A stretch of DNA of 64,000 bases from Bordetella ansorpii (GTDB lineage: Bacteria; Pseudomonadota; Gammaproteobacteria; Burkholderiales; Burkholderiaceae_B). Where the stretch lies: assembly GCF_900078705.1 (NCBI RefSeq), contig NZ_FKIF01000007.1, positions 62,001 through 126,000 on the forward strand. The letters are read 5' to 3'. The notes beneath the pieces are model-generated. The model saw only the letters and a program-made list of their open reading frames with translations, searched no databases and had not been told where the DNA came from. Positions 1-8,046 of this stretch are shown here, in pieces (positions within the stretch are counted from its first letter, which is position 1; each line of letters opens with the position of its first letter). The position numbers were made by a program, and so were the translations under genes.

Positions 1-180
1 GCCTTCGCCCCCCTGGTCGGGCGCGCCGTTGGAATTGGGCACGGCGGCTACCGTCATGCCGACACGCAGGGTGCCGGAGGACGTTTGCGCGTGGGCCAAT
101 TGCGAGCGCAGCAGGGCGGGTGCGAAAGCGGCGGCGGCGATGCCGCCCAGGACTTGTCGCCGGCGATTGTCGATCGGCAT
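1..180 (-). CDS. Peptide-type ABC transporter substrate-binding protein, N-terminal fragment
   Basis: Only the first 60 codons lie in the window; the gene runs off the left edge. The translation from the ATG at 180 begins with a twin-arginine-like stretch (NRRRQVLGG), a hydrophobic alanine-rich segment and an AHAQ cleavage site, that is, an exported protein and probably a Tat substrate. The mature start (TLRVGMTVAAVPNSNGAPDQ) resembles family 5 extracellular solute-binding proteins (DppA/OppA class). It is divergent from a complete DppDF/DppBC-like importer, so it is probably the receptor of that system. The substrate is unknown. Assignment rests on a short N-terminus plus context. Confidence 0.6.
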   Translation of the reverse strand, partial: MPIDNRRRQVLGGIAAAAFAPALLRSQLAHAQTSSGTLRVGMTVAAVPNSNGAPDQGGEG

Positions 181-464
181 GCGGATTCCCCAAGAAGTGT
201 TTTGGCATTGATGACCGGTGATTGCCGGCTTGGTCATGATAAAGATGTGCGTACAACTTTTGCAAAGGAAATTTGGGGATTTTCTGAGAATCCGTGGCGC
301 CGCACATCGCTGGTGCAAATGGCGTATTTTGGTGCAACTTGGCACTTTTATGGGGAAAAATGAAGAATTCCGCGCGATATAGGGATTTCGCTATTGCTGC
401 CTTTGCTGCATTGCGATCAGAATGTTGTACGTACTAATTTTCAGAAAATACTAAGGGGAATGCG
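181..464. promoter_or_regulatory. Divergent AT-rich intergenic region, ABC receptor / ABC importer
   Basis: 284 bp separate the start of the minus-strand receptor gene from the first plus-strand ABC gene. Base composition drops sharply relative to the flanking genes, as expected for promoters. A ribosome binding site (AAGGGG) sits just before the ATG at 465. I see repeated GGTGCAA words near 312 and 330 but no convincing operator palindrome, and I cannot place either promoter. Confidence 0.4.
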
Positions 465-1547
465 ATGGTTTATGCGACGCCGGCCAGCGTGGCGCCTCCG
501 CCGCGCGACGGGCTTGCGCCCTTGCCCGACGTGGGCGGTCCCGCGCAGCCTTTGCTGTCCGTGCGTGGCTTGTCCAAGCACTTTCCGTTGCCATCGGGCG
601 CGGGCCGGGCGGTGCGCGCCGTGGATGGCGTCAGCTTCGATGTGGTCAAGGGCGAGACGCTGGGCATCGTCGGGGAGTCGGGATGCGGCAAGTCCACCAC
701 CTCGCGGCTGATCATGGCGCTGACGCAGCCCACGGCGGGCGAACTGGTATTCGACGGCCAGCCGGTGGGCGGCATACGCGGACTGTCGTTGAAGGAGTAC
801 CGCCGACAGGTGCAGATGGTGTTCCAGGATAGCTACGCTTCGCTGAACCCGAGGCTGACCATCGAGGACACCATCGCGTATGCGCCGCGGGTGCATGGCG
901 TGCGCCGCCGCGCCGCGTTGCAGACGGCGCACGAACTGCTGGACGCCGTCGGCCTGTCCCCCGTGCAATATGCGCGCCGCTTTCCGCACGAACTGTCCGG
1001 CGGCCAGCGCCAGCGGGTGAACATCGCCCGGGCGCTGGCCCTGCGGCCGCGCCTGCTCATCCTGGACGAACCCGTGTCGGCGCTGGACAAGTCGGTCGAG
1101 GCGCAGGTGCTGAATCTGCTGGCGGACCTGAAGGCGCAGTACGGCCTGACCTATATGTTCATCAGCCACGACCTGAACGTGGTGCAGTACCTGGCCGACC
1201 GCGTACTGGTCATGTACTTGGGCAAGGTGGCGGAGATCGGTCCCGTGCGGGAAATCTACGAGCGGCCCGCGCATCCCTACACGAGCGCCTTGCTGTCCAG
1301 CCGACCGTCGATGGATCCCGACCAGCGGCGCACCATCGCGCCGCTGTCGGGCGATCCGCCCAATCCCATCGATCCGCCACCGGGCTGCCGCTTCCACACG
1401 CGCTGCGGCTATGCCGAGCCGGTGTGCTCCGCGCGCGAGCCCGCGCTGATCCCGGCCGGCCAGTCCTGGCACGAGGTGGCCTGTCTGCGCGCGGACGCCG
1501 CCAGCGGCCATGGCCAGCCCGCGGCTTTCCTGGCGAGGGCGGCATGA
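465..1547 (+). CDS. Peptide-type ABC transporter ATP-binding protein (DppF/OppF-like)
   Basis: This 360-residue cytoplasmic ATPase should energise import by the adjacent DppBC-like permeases. It has Walker A (GESGCGKST), the signature LSGGQRQR, Walker B (LLILDEP) and the C-terminal oligopeptide-family region with a cysteine pair (CRFHTRCGYAEPVC). The first 40 residues form a proline/alanine-rich leader before the ABC domain. The start is supported by AAGGGG about seven bases upstream. Its stop overlaps the next start (ATGA), showing a tight operon. Unusually, the OppF-like ATPase precedes the OppD-like one and the permeases. Substrate not determinable; peptides or amides are likely for the family. 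Confidence 0.88.
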   Translation: MVYATPASVAPPPRDGLAPLPDVGGPAQPLLSVRGLSKHFPLPSGAGRAVRAVDGVSFDVVKGETLGIVGESGCGKSTTSRLIMALTQPTAGELVFDGQPVGGIRGLSLKEYRRQVQMVFQDSYASLNPRLTIEDTIAYAPRVHGVRRRAALQTAHELLDAVGLSPVQYARRFPHELSGGQRQRVNIARALALRPRLLILDEPVSALDKSVEAQVLNLLADLKAQYGLTYMFISHDLNVVQYLADRVLVMYLGKVAEIGPVREIYERPAHPYTSALLSSRPSMDPDQRRTIAPLSGDPPNPIDPPPGCRFHTRCGYAEPVCSAREPALIPAGQSWHEVACLRADAASGHGQPAAFLARAA

Positions 1548-2530
1548 CGGAACCCTTGTTGGACGTAGCCGACCTGCGGGTCGGCTTCCACAGCCCCGAT
1601 GGAGTCGTGCGGGCCGTCAACGGCGTGACGTTCTCGCTGGCGGCGGGCGACGCGCTGTGCCTGCTGGGCGAGTCGGGCTCGGGCAAGTCGGTGACGCTGC
1701 GCGCGCTGATGCGCCTGAATCCGGCCCGCAGCACGCGCATGAGCGGCACCCTGCGCCTGGACGGCCACGACGTCGTCACCGCGCCCGAGCGCACGATGAA
1801 TGCCTTGCGTGGCGGCGTGGTGTCGATGATCTTCCAGGAGCCCATGAGCGCGATGGACCCGGTGTTCACCATCGGCGACCAGATCGCCGAGAGCGTGGTG
1901 CGGCACGAGGGCAAGAGCTGGCGCGAAGGCCGGGCCAGGGCGCTGGAGCTGCTGGAACTGGTGCAGGTGCCTTCCGCCGCGCGGCGCCTGGCCGCGTTTC
2001 CGCACGAACTGTCGGGCGGGCTGCGGCAGCGCGCCATGATCGCCATGGCCCTGGCGTGCCGGCCGCGCCTGCTTCTGGCCGACGAGCCCACCACTGCGCT
2101 GGACGCCACCGTGCAGATCCAGATCCTGTTGCTGTTGCGCGAACTGCAGCGAGAGATGGACATGGCCATCATCTTCGTCACGCACGACCTGGGCGTGGCC
2201 AGCGAGATCTCCGACCGTATCGCCGTGATGTACGCGGGACGCATCGTGGAGCAGGGCGGCGTGCGCGACATCCTGCGCGCGCCGCTGCATCCCTACACGC
2301 AGGGGCTGCTGGGCGCCACGGTACATGCCGGGCTGCGCGGGCAGCGCCTGACCGTCATTCCCGGCGCGCCGCCGCGTCTGGACGCCTTGCCCGAGGGCTG
2401 CGCCTTCGCGGCCCGCTGCGAGCGCGCCGCGCCGGAATGCCTGGCCGCCGTGCCCGAACTGCATACGCTGGCCGCCGGCCGCGCGGCCCGTTGCATACGC
2501 CTGACGGAACAGGAGGCCCTGCCATGCTGA
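1544..2530 (+). CDS. Peptide-type ABC transporter ATP-binding protein (DppD/OppD-like)
   Basis: 328-residue ATPase partner of the preceding protein. Walker A GESGSGKSV, signature LSGGLRQR, Walker B LLLADEP, then the C-terminal oligopeptide/dipeptide transporter region with conserved cysteines (CAFAARCERAAPEC). The reading frame is open 40 codons further upstream, but the ATG at 1544 overlaps the upstream stop (ATGA), and the protein then starts directly with the normal ABC N-terminus (TEPLLDVADLRVGF). The end overlaps the next gene by 7 nt. Acts at the cytoplasmic face of the importer. Confidence 0.88.
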   Translation: MTEPLLDVADLRVGFHSPDGVVRAVNGVTFSLAAGDALCLLGESGSGKSVTLRALMRLNPARSTRMSGTLRLDGHDVVTAPERTMNALRGGVVSMIFQEPMSAMDPVFTIGDQIAESVVRHEGKSWREGRARALELLELVQVPSAARRLAAFPHELSGGLRQRAMIAMALACRPRLLLADEPTTALDATVQIQILLLLRELQREMDMAIIFVTHDLGVASEISDRIAVMYAGRIVEQGGVRDILRAPLHPYTQGLLGATVHAGLRGQRLTVIPGAPPRLDALPEGCAFAARCERAAPECLAAVPELHTLAAGRAARCIRLTEQEALPC

Positions 2531-3477
2531 AGTATCTGTTGCGCCGCGTTTTCTACGCGCTGCCCATCGCGCTGGCCGTGGGCCTGGTGTGCTTCATGCT
2601 GGCCCACATCGCGCCCGGCGACCCGGTCAACGCCATCGTCTCGCCCGACGCGCCGCAGGAGGTCGTGCAGGAGATCCGCAAGCAGTATGGCCTGGACGAG
2701 CCGCTGACCACGCAGTTCGGCCTGTGGCTGTCGCGCGTGGCGCAGGGCGACCTGGGCACCTCGCTGGCCACGGGGCGGCCGGTGGCGGAGGACCTGTTCA
2801 AGGCCTTCGTCAACACGCTGCGCCTGTCGGTGGTGGCGGCGTTCCTGGGCTTTCTGGCGGGCACCTTGCTGGGCACCGCCTGCGCCGTGTGGCGCGGCAG
2901 TTGGCTGGACAAGGCGCTGTCGGCCTTCGCCGCGGGCGGCGTGTCGGTGCCCCATTACTGGCTGGGCATGCTGCTGGTGGTGCTGTTCAGCGTCAAGCTG
3001 ATGTGGCTGCCGTCGATGGGCGCCGGAGCCGGGGGCTCGCAGAACTGGGCCTGGGACTGGGCGCATCTGCGCTTCATGATGCTGCCGGCGCTGACGCTGG
3101 CCATCATCCCGATGGGCATCATCACGCGCACGGTGCGCGGCGTGGTGGTCGACGTGATGGCGCAGGAGTTCACCACGACCCTGCGCGGCAAGGGCCTGAG
3201 CCGCCGCCGCATCGCGGTGCACATCGCCAAGAACGCGGCCCCGGCCGTGGCCGCCATCATGGCGCTGCAACTGGGGTATCTGATGGGCGGCTCGATCCTG
3301 GTCGAGACCGTGTTTTCCTGGCCGGGCACCGGCCTGCTGCTCAACCGCGCGATCTTCCAGCGCGACATTCCGGTCCTGCAAGGCACCATCCTGATTCTGG
3401 CGCTCGTATTCGTGGCGCTGAACCTGCTGGTGGACCTGTTGCAGACCACTCTGGACCCAAGGATCCGCCGCGCATGA
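2524..3477 (+). CDS. Peptide-type ABC transporter permease (DppB/OppB-like)
   Basis: 317-residue inner-membrane permease. It begins MLKYLLRRVFYALPIALAV, the typical DppB first helix, followed by the conserved periplasmic region (APGDPVNAIV; QYGLDEPL) and a BPD_transp_1 domain with several hydrophobic helices. The EAA-like loop contains LRGKGLSRRRI. The ATG at 2524 overlaps the upstream ATPase by 7 nt and the stop overlaps the next ATG (ATGA), so the four genes are translationally coupled. Confidence 0.9.
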   Translation: MLKYLLRRVFYALPIALAVGLVCFMLAHIAPGDPVNAIVSPDAPQEVVQEIRKQYGLDEPLTTQFGLWLSRVAQGDLGTSLATGRPVAEDLFKAFVNTLRLSVVAAFLGFLAGTLLGTACAVWRGSWLDKALSAFAAGGVSVPHYWLGMLLVVLFSVKLMWLPSMGAGAGGSQNWAWDWAHLRFMMLPALTLAIIPMGIITRTVRGVVVDVMAQEFTTTLRGKGLSRRRIAVHIAKNAAPAVAAIMALQLGYLMGGSILVETVFSWPGTGLLLNRAIFQRDIPVLQGTILILALVFVALNLLVDLLQTTLDPRIRRA

Positions 3478-4382
3478 CGACCCTAGACCTGACGACTTCC
3501 GTCCTGCGCGCGGCGCCCGCCGCGCCGGCCACGCCCGTGCGCGGGCAGGGCTACTGGCGCGGCGTGGCCCGCCGGCTGCGCCGCGACAAGACCTCGATGG
3601 TGTGCGCCACCGTGCTGGGGCTGATCCTGCTGGCCATCCTGCTGGCGCCCTTGCTGGCTCCGCACGATCCGTACCAGGGCAGCATGGCGATGCGCCTGAA
3701 ACCCGTGGGCACGCCCGGACACCTGCTGGGCACCGACGAACTGGGCAGGGACCTGCTGTCGCGCCTGCTGTATGGCGGCCGGCTGTCCTGGTTCCTGGGC
3801 ATCGTGCCGGTGCTGATCGCCTGCCTGATCGGCTCCACGCTGGGCATCGTCGCCGGCTACGCGGGCGGCTGGGTGAACATGGTGATCATGCGCACCACCG
3901 ACGTGTTCTACGCCTTTCCGTCGGTGCTGCTGGCGGTGGCCATCAGCGGCGCGCTGGGGCCGGGCATCTTCAACGCCATGCTGTCGCTGACGCTGGTGTT
4001 CGTGCCGCAGATCATCCGCGTGGCCGAAACCACCACGACGGCGGTGCGCAACCACGACTACATCGACGCCGCGCGCTCCAGCGGCGCCGGGGCGCTGTCG
4101 ATCATGCGCACGCACGTGCTGCCCAACGTGACAGGGCCCATTTTCACCTATACCACCAGCCTGGTCAGCGTGGCCATGATCCTGGCCTCCGGCCTGTCCT
4201 TCCTCGGGCTGGGCACCCGGCCGCCCGAAGCCGAGTGGGGCCTGATGCTGAACACGCTGCGTTCGGCCATCTACAGCCAGCCGCTGGTCACGCTGCTGCC
4301 GGGCCTGTGCATCTTCCTGACCAGCCTGTGCTTCAACATGCTGAGCGATGGCCTGCGCGGGGCCATGGAAGTCCGCCGCTGA
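3474..4382 (+). CDS. Peptide-type ABC transporter permease (DppC/OppC-like)
   Basis: 302-residue inner-membrane permease that pairs with the DppB-like protein. It has the N-terminal OppC helix, the conserved GTDELGRDLLSRLLYGGRLS segment, at least five further hydrophobic helices and the EAA loop (YIDAARSSGAGALSIMRTHV). Length and order match the DppC family. The start ATG overlaps the stop of the upstream permease. Last transport gene of the operon; the hydrolase 31 bp downstream is probably co-transcribed. Confidence 0.9.
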   Translation: MTTLDLTTSVLRAAPAAPATPVRGQGYWRGVARRLRRDKTSMVCATVLGLILLAILLAPLLAPHDPYQGSMAMRLKPVGTPGHLLGTDELGRDLLSRLLYGGRLSWFLGIVPVLIACLIGSTLGIVAGYAGGWVNMVIMRTTDVFYAFPSVLLAVAISGALGPGIFNAMLSLTLVFVPQIIRVAETTTTAVRNHDYIDAARSSGAGALSIMRTHVLPNVTGPIFTYTTSLVSVAMILASGLSFLGLGTRPPEAEWGLMLNTLRSAIYSQPLVTLLPGLCIFLTSLCFNMLSDGLRGAMEVRR

Positions 4383-4413
4383 TCCCTTCTTCCTCGTCTC
4401 TACAGGAAAGCGC

Positions 4414-5037
4414 ATGTCCGACATCTATCAACGGCAGGCATTCGGCCAGACACTGGGCTTCGGCTCGGCCACCGCCATGCTGATCATCGACTTCCAGAGG
4501 GGCTACACCCGGGAAGACAAGCTGGGCGGCTACAACATCAACGAGGCCATCGCCGCAACCGGCGTGTTGCTGGAGGCCGCGCGCCAGGCCGGCATCCCGG
4601 TGGCGCACGTGCGCTTCGTCAGCGCGCCGGGCGGCACGGACATCGGCACCTTCGGCATGAAGGTGCCGACGCTGCGGAGCATCACCGAGGATTCGCCCGA
4701 CGCCCAGTTCGTGCCGCGCGTGGCTCCCATCGAAGGCGAATACGTGTCGATCAAGCGCCATGGCTCGGCTTTCTTCGGCACGACGCTGGCCTCGTGGCTG
4801 ATGGGCTTGCGGGTGGACACCCTGCTGGTCACCGGCTGCACCACCAGCGGCTGCGTGCGCGCCAGTGTGTGCGACGCCTCGGCATACGGCCTGCGGCCCA
4901 TCGTGGTGCGCGATTGCGTGGGCGACCGCGCGCAGGCGCCGCACGAGGCCAATCTGTTCGACATGCAGCAGAAGTACGCCGACGTGATCGGGCTGGACGA
5001 AGCCCTGTCGCACCTGAAGGTGGCGCAGGCCGCCTGA
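4414..5037 (+). CDS. Isochorismatase-family amidohydrolase (maleamate / N-carbamoylsarcosine amidase-like)
   Basis: 207-residue cysteine hydrolase. The catalytic triad of the family is visible: Asp26 (LIIDFQ), Lys114 (SIKRHGS) and Cys147 (TTSGCVRAS). It would hydrolyse a carbamoyl or amide group in the cytoplasm. The ATG at 4414 has AGGAAAG upstream; an earlier in-frame start lies inside the permease and is unlikely. It resembles the maleamate amidase of this window (53623-54258), sharing FFGT, TSGCVRAS and the HEANLFDM block, but differs in the substrate-facing N-terminal half. Its position after a peptide-type importer suggests a nitrogenous amide substrate, not proven. Confidence 0.8.
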   Translation: MSDIYQRQAFGQTLGFGSATAMLIIDFQRGYTREDKLGGYNINEAIAATGVLLEAARQAGIPVAHVRFVSAPGGTDIGTFGMKVPTLRSITEDSPDAQFVPRVAPIEGEYVSIKRHGSAFFGTTLASWLMGLRVDTLLVTGCTTSGCVRASVCDASAYGLRPIVVRDCVGDRAQAPHEANLFDMQQKYADVIGLDEALSHLKVAQAA

Positions 5038-5128
5038 TATGGCTTGGCCGGGACCGGATTACGAAATATTCCGGACTTCGGTCTGCTTCTGCAAAAACGT
5101 CCACACATTTGCAAACATTTAGGTCTTC

Positions 5129-5157
5129 AATGTCGCAAGCCGCCCGGCTGCGACATT
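5129..5157. terminator. Strong hairpin between hydrolase and phosphatase genes
   Basis: AATGTCGCA (5129-5137) pairs perfectly with TGCGACATT (5149-5157), and the intervening GCCG/CGGC extends the stem with one bulged A. No T-run follows, so it may be a Rho-assisted terminator of the ABC/hydrolase operon or a structured 5' element of the downstream gene. Confidence 0.4.
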
Positions 5158-5211
5158 GCTGCGCCCCGGCGGCGGGTACTTACCGAAAAAATCCTGAAGC
5201 CGAGGTTTCCC

Positions 5212-5706
5212 ATGTCGGAAAAAATCTACAACGTGCTGTTCGTTTGCACGGGCAATTCCGCCCGCTCCATCCTGGCCGAGGGCCTGCTCAACGGGATGGG
5301 CCGCGGCCGGTTCGTGGCCCATTCCGCCGGCAGCCACCCAAGGGGCGAAGTGCACCCCATGGCCTTGGCCACGCTGGAACGCCTGCGCATGCCCGCCACG
5401 GGCTATCGCAGCAAGAGCTGGCTCGAGTTCGCGCAGGCCGATGCGCCTGCCGTCGATTTCATCATCACCGTGTGCGACAGCGCCGCCGGCGAAGCCTGCC
5501 CCGTGTGGCCCGGCAAGCCCATGTCGGCGCACTGGGGCGTGCCCGACCCGGCGGCGGTCGAAGGCTCGGAGGAAGTGCGCATGCGCGCCTTCCAGGACGC
5601 CGCCGTCATCATCAAGCGCCGCATCGAGCTGTTCCTGTCGCTGCCCATGGCCAGCCTGGACGCCATGTCGATGCAGCGCGAACTGCACGACATCGGCAAG
5701 TCGTAA
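5212..5706 (+). CDS. Low-molecular-weight phosphatase / ArsC-type arsenate reductase
   Basis: 164-residue protein with the CX5R phosphate-binding loop near the N-terminus (VCTGNSARS; Cys12, Arg18) and the later general-acid Asp-Pro (GVPDPAA). Further cysteines (VCDSAAGEACP) sit where thioredoxin-coupled ArsC enzymes carry resolving thiols, so arsenate reduction is the more specific guess over tyrosine phosphatase activity. The open frame extends upstream, but similarity begins at MSEKIYNVLF and the ATG at 5212 is preferred. No arsB/acr3 or arsR is adjacent, so the role is inferred from family only. Confidence 0.75.
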   Translation: MSEKIYNVLFVCTGNSARSILAEGLLNGMGRGRFVAHSAGSHPRGEVHPMALATLERLRMPATGYRSKSWLEFAQADAPAVDFIITVCDSAAGEACPVWPGKPMSAHWGVPDPAAVEGSEEVRMRAFQDAAVIIKRRIELFLSLPMASLDAMSMQRELHDIGKS

Positions 5707-5731
5707 GCCGGGCGGCTAGCCCTGAGCCGGG

Positions 5732-5763
5732 CCAAGGGCGGATCACCTCGGATCCGCCCTTGG
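5732..5763. terminator. Bidirectional terminator between converging genes
   Basis: A perfect 13-bp stem (CCAAGGGCGGATC with its complement) and a 6-nt loop lie exactly between the stop of the plus-strand phosphatase gene and the stop of the minus-strand TetR gene. The minus-strand copy enters a short pyrimidine-rich tract (GGCCTTTCC). Confidence 0.7.
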
Positions 5764-5782
5764 AAAGGCCGACGTCCTTTGC

Positions 5783-6391
5783 TTACCCTGCGGATACCAG
5801 CGCGGGCCACGCGGCCAGCGCCGCCTGCGCGACGGCTTCCAGTTCCGCCTGCCTGGCGCCATCGCGCGCCTGGATCGACATGCCTTGCTGCACGGTGACG
5901 TAGAAGCGTGCAATGACCTGCGGATCGGCCTGGCGGGCGATCTCGCCCGTTTCCATGGCGGCCGCCAGGCGGTTGGCCAACAGGCCGATGTTCTGCATGC
6001 GCATGTCCGACAGTTCGGCGCGCACGGCCTCGTTGCCCCCATTGGCCTGCAGGGCCGACAACACCACCAGGCAGCCGTTCGGCCTGCCTTGACGCGTATA
6101 GACGCGCGCCGAGCCCATCAGCAGGGCTTCGACGGCCTCGCGGGCCGAACGGGCCCGCTGCACTTCCTGTCGGATCTCCGCGCCTTCCGCCGTCACGTAC
6201 AAGGCCAGGGCCTCGCGGAACAGTCCGTCCTTCGAGCCGAACGCCGCATACAGGCTGGGCGCCGCGATGCCCATGGCCGCCGTCAGCTCGGCCATCGACG
6301 TGCCTTCGTAGCCACGTTCCCAGAAGATCTCCATGGCGCGGCAAAGCGCCTGCTGGCGGTCGAAAGCGCGTGGGCGCCCACGTTCGGCCAT
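5783..6391 (-). CDS. TetR/AcrR-family transcriptional regulator
   Basis: About 202 residues. The N-terminal helix-turn-helix is clear (GRPRAFDRQQALCRAMEIFW, TSMAELTAAMGIAAPSLYAA, FGSKDGLFREAL), followed by a helical ligand domain. The sequence pattern is that of the subgroup that usually represses a divergent short-chain dehydrogenase or reductase, which is what lies next door. Two ATGs are possible (6403 and 6391). GGAG six bases before 6391 makes the internal start (MAERGRPRAF) more likely. It probably represses itself and the SDR gene. Confidence 0.85.
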   Translation of the reverse strand: MAERGRPRAFDRQQALCRAMEIFWERGYEGTSMAELTAAMGIAAPSLYAAFGSKDGLFREALALYVTAEGAEIRQEVQRARSAREAVEALLMGSARVYTRQGRPNGCLVVLSALQANGGNEAVRAELSDMRMQNIGLLANRLAAAMETGEIARQADPQVIARFYVTVQQGMSIQARDGARQAELEAVAQAALAAWPALVSAG

Positions 6392-6490
6392 GATGTGCTC
6401 CATTTATTTAACGATCATTATATAATTCGTGCCACGGCTGGCCAGCCTGCATTCCGAACCATATCGATCACTTGAAGAAGGGAGTTTGCC
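6392..6490. promoter_or_regulatory. Divergent TetR/SDR promoter region
   Basis: Short AT-rich spacer between the divergent regulator and SDR. TATAAT occurs at 6421-6426 on the plus strand. Next to it TAACGATCATTA (6409-6420) is an imperfect palindrome centred on GATC, a plausible TetR operator. AAGGGAG precedes the SDR ATG at 6491. The operator assignment is inference. Confidence 0.45.
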
Positions 6491-7231
6491 ATGTCGTCAC
6501 TCGCTGGGAAAAAAGCATTCGTCACCGGCGCCAGCCGGGGCATCGGCGCGGCCATCGCGCGCCGCCTCGCCGCCGAGGGCGCGGACGTCGCCATCGGCTA
6601 TGAACGGTCGGCCCAGGCCGCCGAAACCCTGGCGGCCGAGCTTCGACAGACCGGGCGGCACGCGGCCATCGTGCGCATGAGCGCCGCCGACCCGGCCTCG
6701 GGCAGGCAGGCGGTCGACCAGGCCGCTTCCGGACTGGGCGGCCTGGACATCCTGGTCAACAATGCGGGCATCTTCCGTGGCGGGCCCATCGAGGGCCTGA
6801 CGGTGCAAGAGGTGGACGAAGTGCTGGCCGTGAACGTACGCGCCGTCGTGCTGGCCTCCCATGCCGCCCTGGCGTATCTGCCCGAGGGCGGGCGCATCGT
6901 GTCCATCGGCAGCAACCTGGCCACCCGCGTGCCGGAGGCCGGCGTCAGTCTCTATGCCCTGAGCAAATCCGCGCTGATCGGCTGGACGCAGGGCCTGGCG
7001 CGCGACCTGGGGCCGCGCGGCATCACCGTGAACCTCGTGCATCCGGGCTCCACCGATACCGACATGAATCCGGCCGACGGTCCGCAGGCCGCGCAGCAGG
7101 CCCAGCGCATGGCGATCAAGCGCTATGGCAAGGCGGAAGACGTGGCGGCGCTGGTGGCTTTCGTCGCCGGCCCGCAGGCCGGGTCGATCAACGGGGCGGG
7201 GCTGACGGTGGACGGCGGCGCCAACGCCTGA
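6491..7231 (+). CDS. Short-chain dehydrogenase/reductase
   Basis: 246-residue classical SDR, NAD(P)-dependent. The cofactor motif TGASRGIG is at about residue 13, NNAG at about 90, and the catalytic set is Ser138/141 with Tyr155 and Lys159 (YALSK). The C-terminus INGAGLTVDGG is the usual family ending. It resembles 3-oxoacyl-ACP-reductase-like SDRs with a serine/glycine-rich C-terminus, but the substrate cannot be read. It is controlled with high probability by the divergent TetR gene. Confidence 0.88.
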   Translation: MSSLAGKKAFVTGASRGIGAAIARRLAAEGADVAIGYERSAQAAETLAAELRQTGRHAAIVRMSAADPASGRQAVDQAASGLGGLDILVNNAGIFRGGPIEGLTVQEVDEVLAVNVRAVVLASHAALAYLPEGGRIVSIGSNLATRVPEAGVSLYALSKSALIGWTQGLARDLGPRGITVNLVHPGSTDTDMNPADGPQAAQQAQRMAIKRYGKAEDVAALVAFVAGPQAGSINGAGLTVDGGANA

Positions 7232-7290
7232 TGGCGCCGGATGCGGCATGAGCCGCGCAGCCCGGGTTCACGGGCCACGCCGCCGGCATG

Positions 7291-7932
7291 TCAGGCATCC
7301 CATGCCGATCGGCGGATCACGTCGCAGAAGTTGCCTGGCTGGAAGGCCGGGTCCTTGTCGGCGATGACGTCCGCCTTCACGTTGCCGAATGTCGTGCGGG
7401 GCTTGTGGCGGATGCCGTCGTAGAAGGCCTGGATGATGTCTTCCTTGAACCGGCCGCCGCGCGGATGCGCCGCCACGATGGCCTCGCGCTGCGCGTCGGT
7501 GTAGTCCGGATAGCTCAGGCCGAGCACGTCCATCTCCACCCCGGCCGTCACCAGCGCCACGACGGGATGCATGTGCTGCGGAATGCCCGGCGTGGTGTGC
7601 AGGGCGATCGCCGTCCACACGGTATCGATGTCCTGCTGCGCAATGCCCCGCGCGCTCAGGAAGTCGCGCGCGCAGTTGGCGCCGTCCACCTCGAAGCGTT
7701 CGCAGGCGCTGCTGTGGCGGTGCGTCAGGCCCAGGTCGTGGAACATGCAGCCGCAATAGAGCAGTTCGGGATCGAAGGCCAGGCTGCGGCGCTTGCCCGC
7801 CAGGGCGCCGAAATAATAGACCCGGCTCGAATGATGAAAGAGCAGGGGTGAAGCCGTATCGCGCACCAGCTCGGTGATCTCGCGGGCAAGCTGGCTGTCG
7901 GGAATGCCGATGCCGTCGACGTCGAAACGCAT
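7291..7932 (-). CDS. HD-domain hydrolase (cyanamide-hydratase-like family)
   Basis: 213 residues from the ATG at 7932; an upstream ATG at 7965 would add 11 residues and neither has a strong ribosome site. The metal-binding HD signature is visible: His33/34 (FHHSSRVYYF), His65-Asp66 (MFHDLGL), then a distal His/Asp region (IALHTTPGI, VTAGVEMDVLGL). This arrangement matches the HD subfamily that includes fungal cyanamide hydratase and many uncharacterised bacterial proteins. Cytoplasmic, no signal peptide. The biological substrate is unknown. It converges with the upstream SDR gene. Confidence 0.75.
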   Translation of the reverse strand: MRFDVDGIGIPDSQLAREITELVRDTASPLLFHHSSRVYYFGALAGKRRSLAFDPELLYCGCMFHDLGLTHRHSSACERFEVDGANCARDFLSARGIAQQDIDTVWTAIALHTTPGIPQHMHPVVALVTAGVEMDVLGLSYPDYTDAQREAIVAAHPRGGRFKEDIIQAFYDGIRHKPRTTFGNVKADVIADKDPAFQPGNFCDVIRRSAWDA

Positions 7933-8046
7933 GGTTGGAATCCAGGTGAGAAAAGAAGGACCCATTCTGGGTCTTCAGCCTTCCGTCTCTAACTGACTGG
8001 ATACGTCATATACTGCCATTTTGCGTGAGCGAGCGACATACGCACC

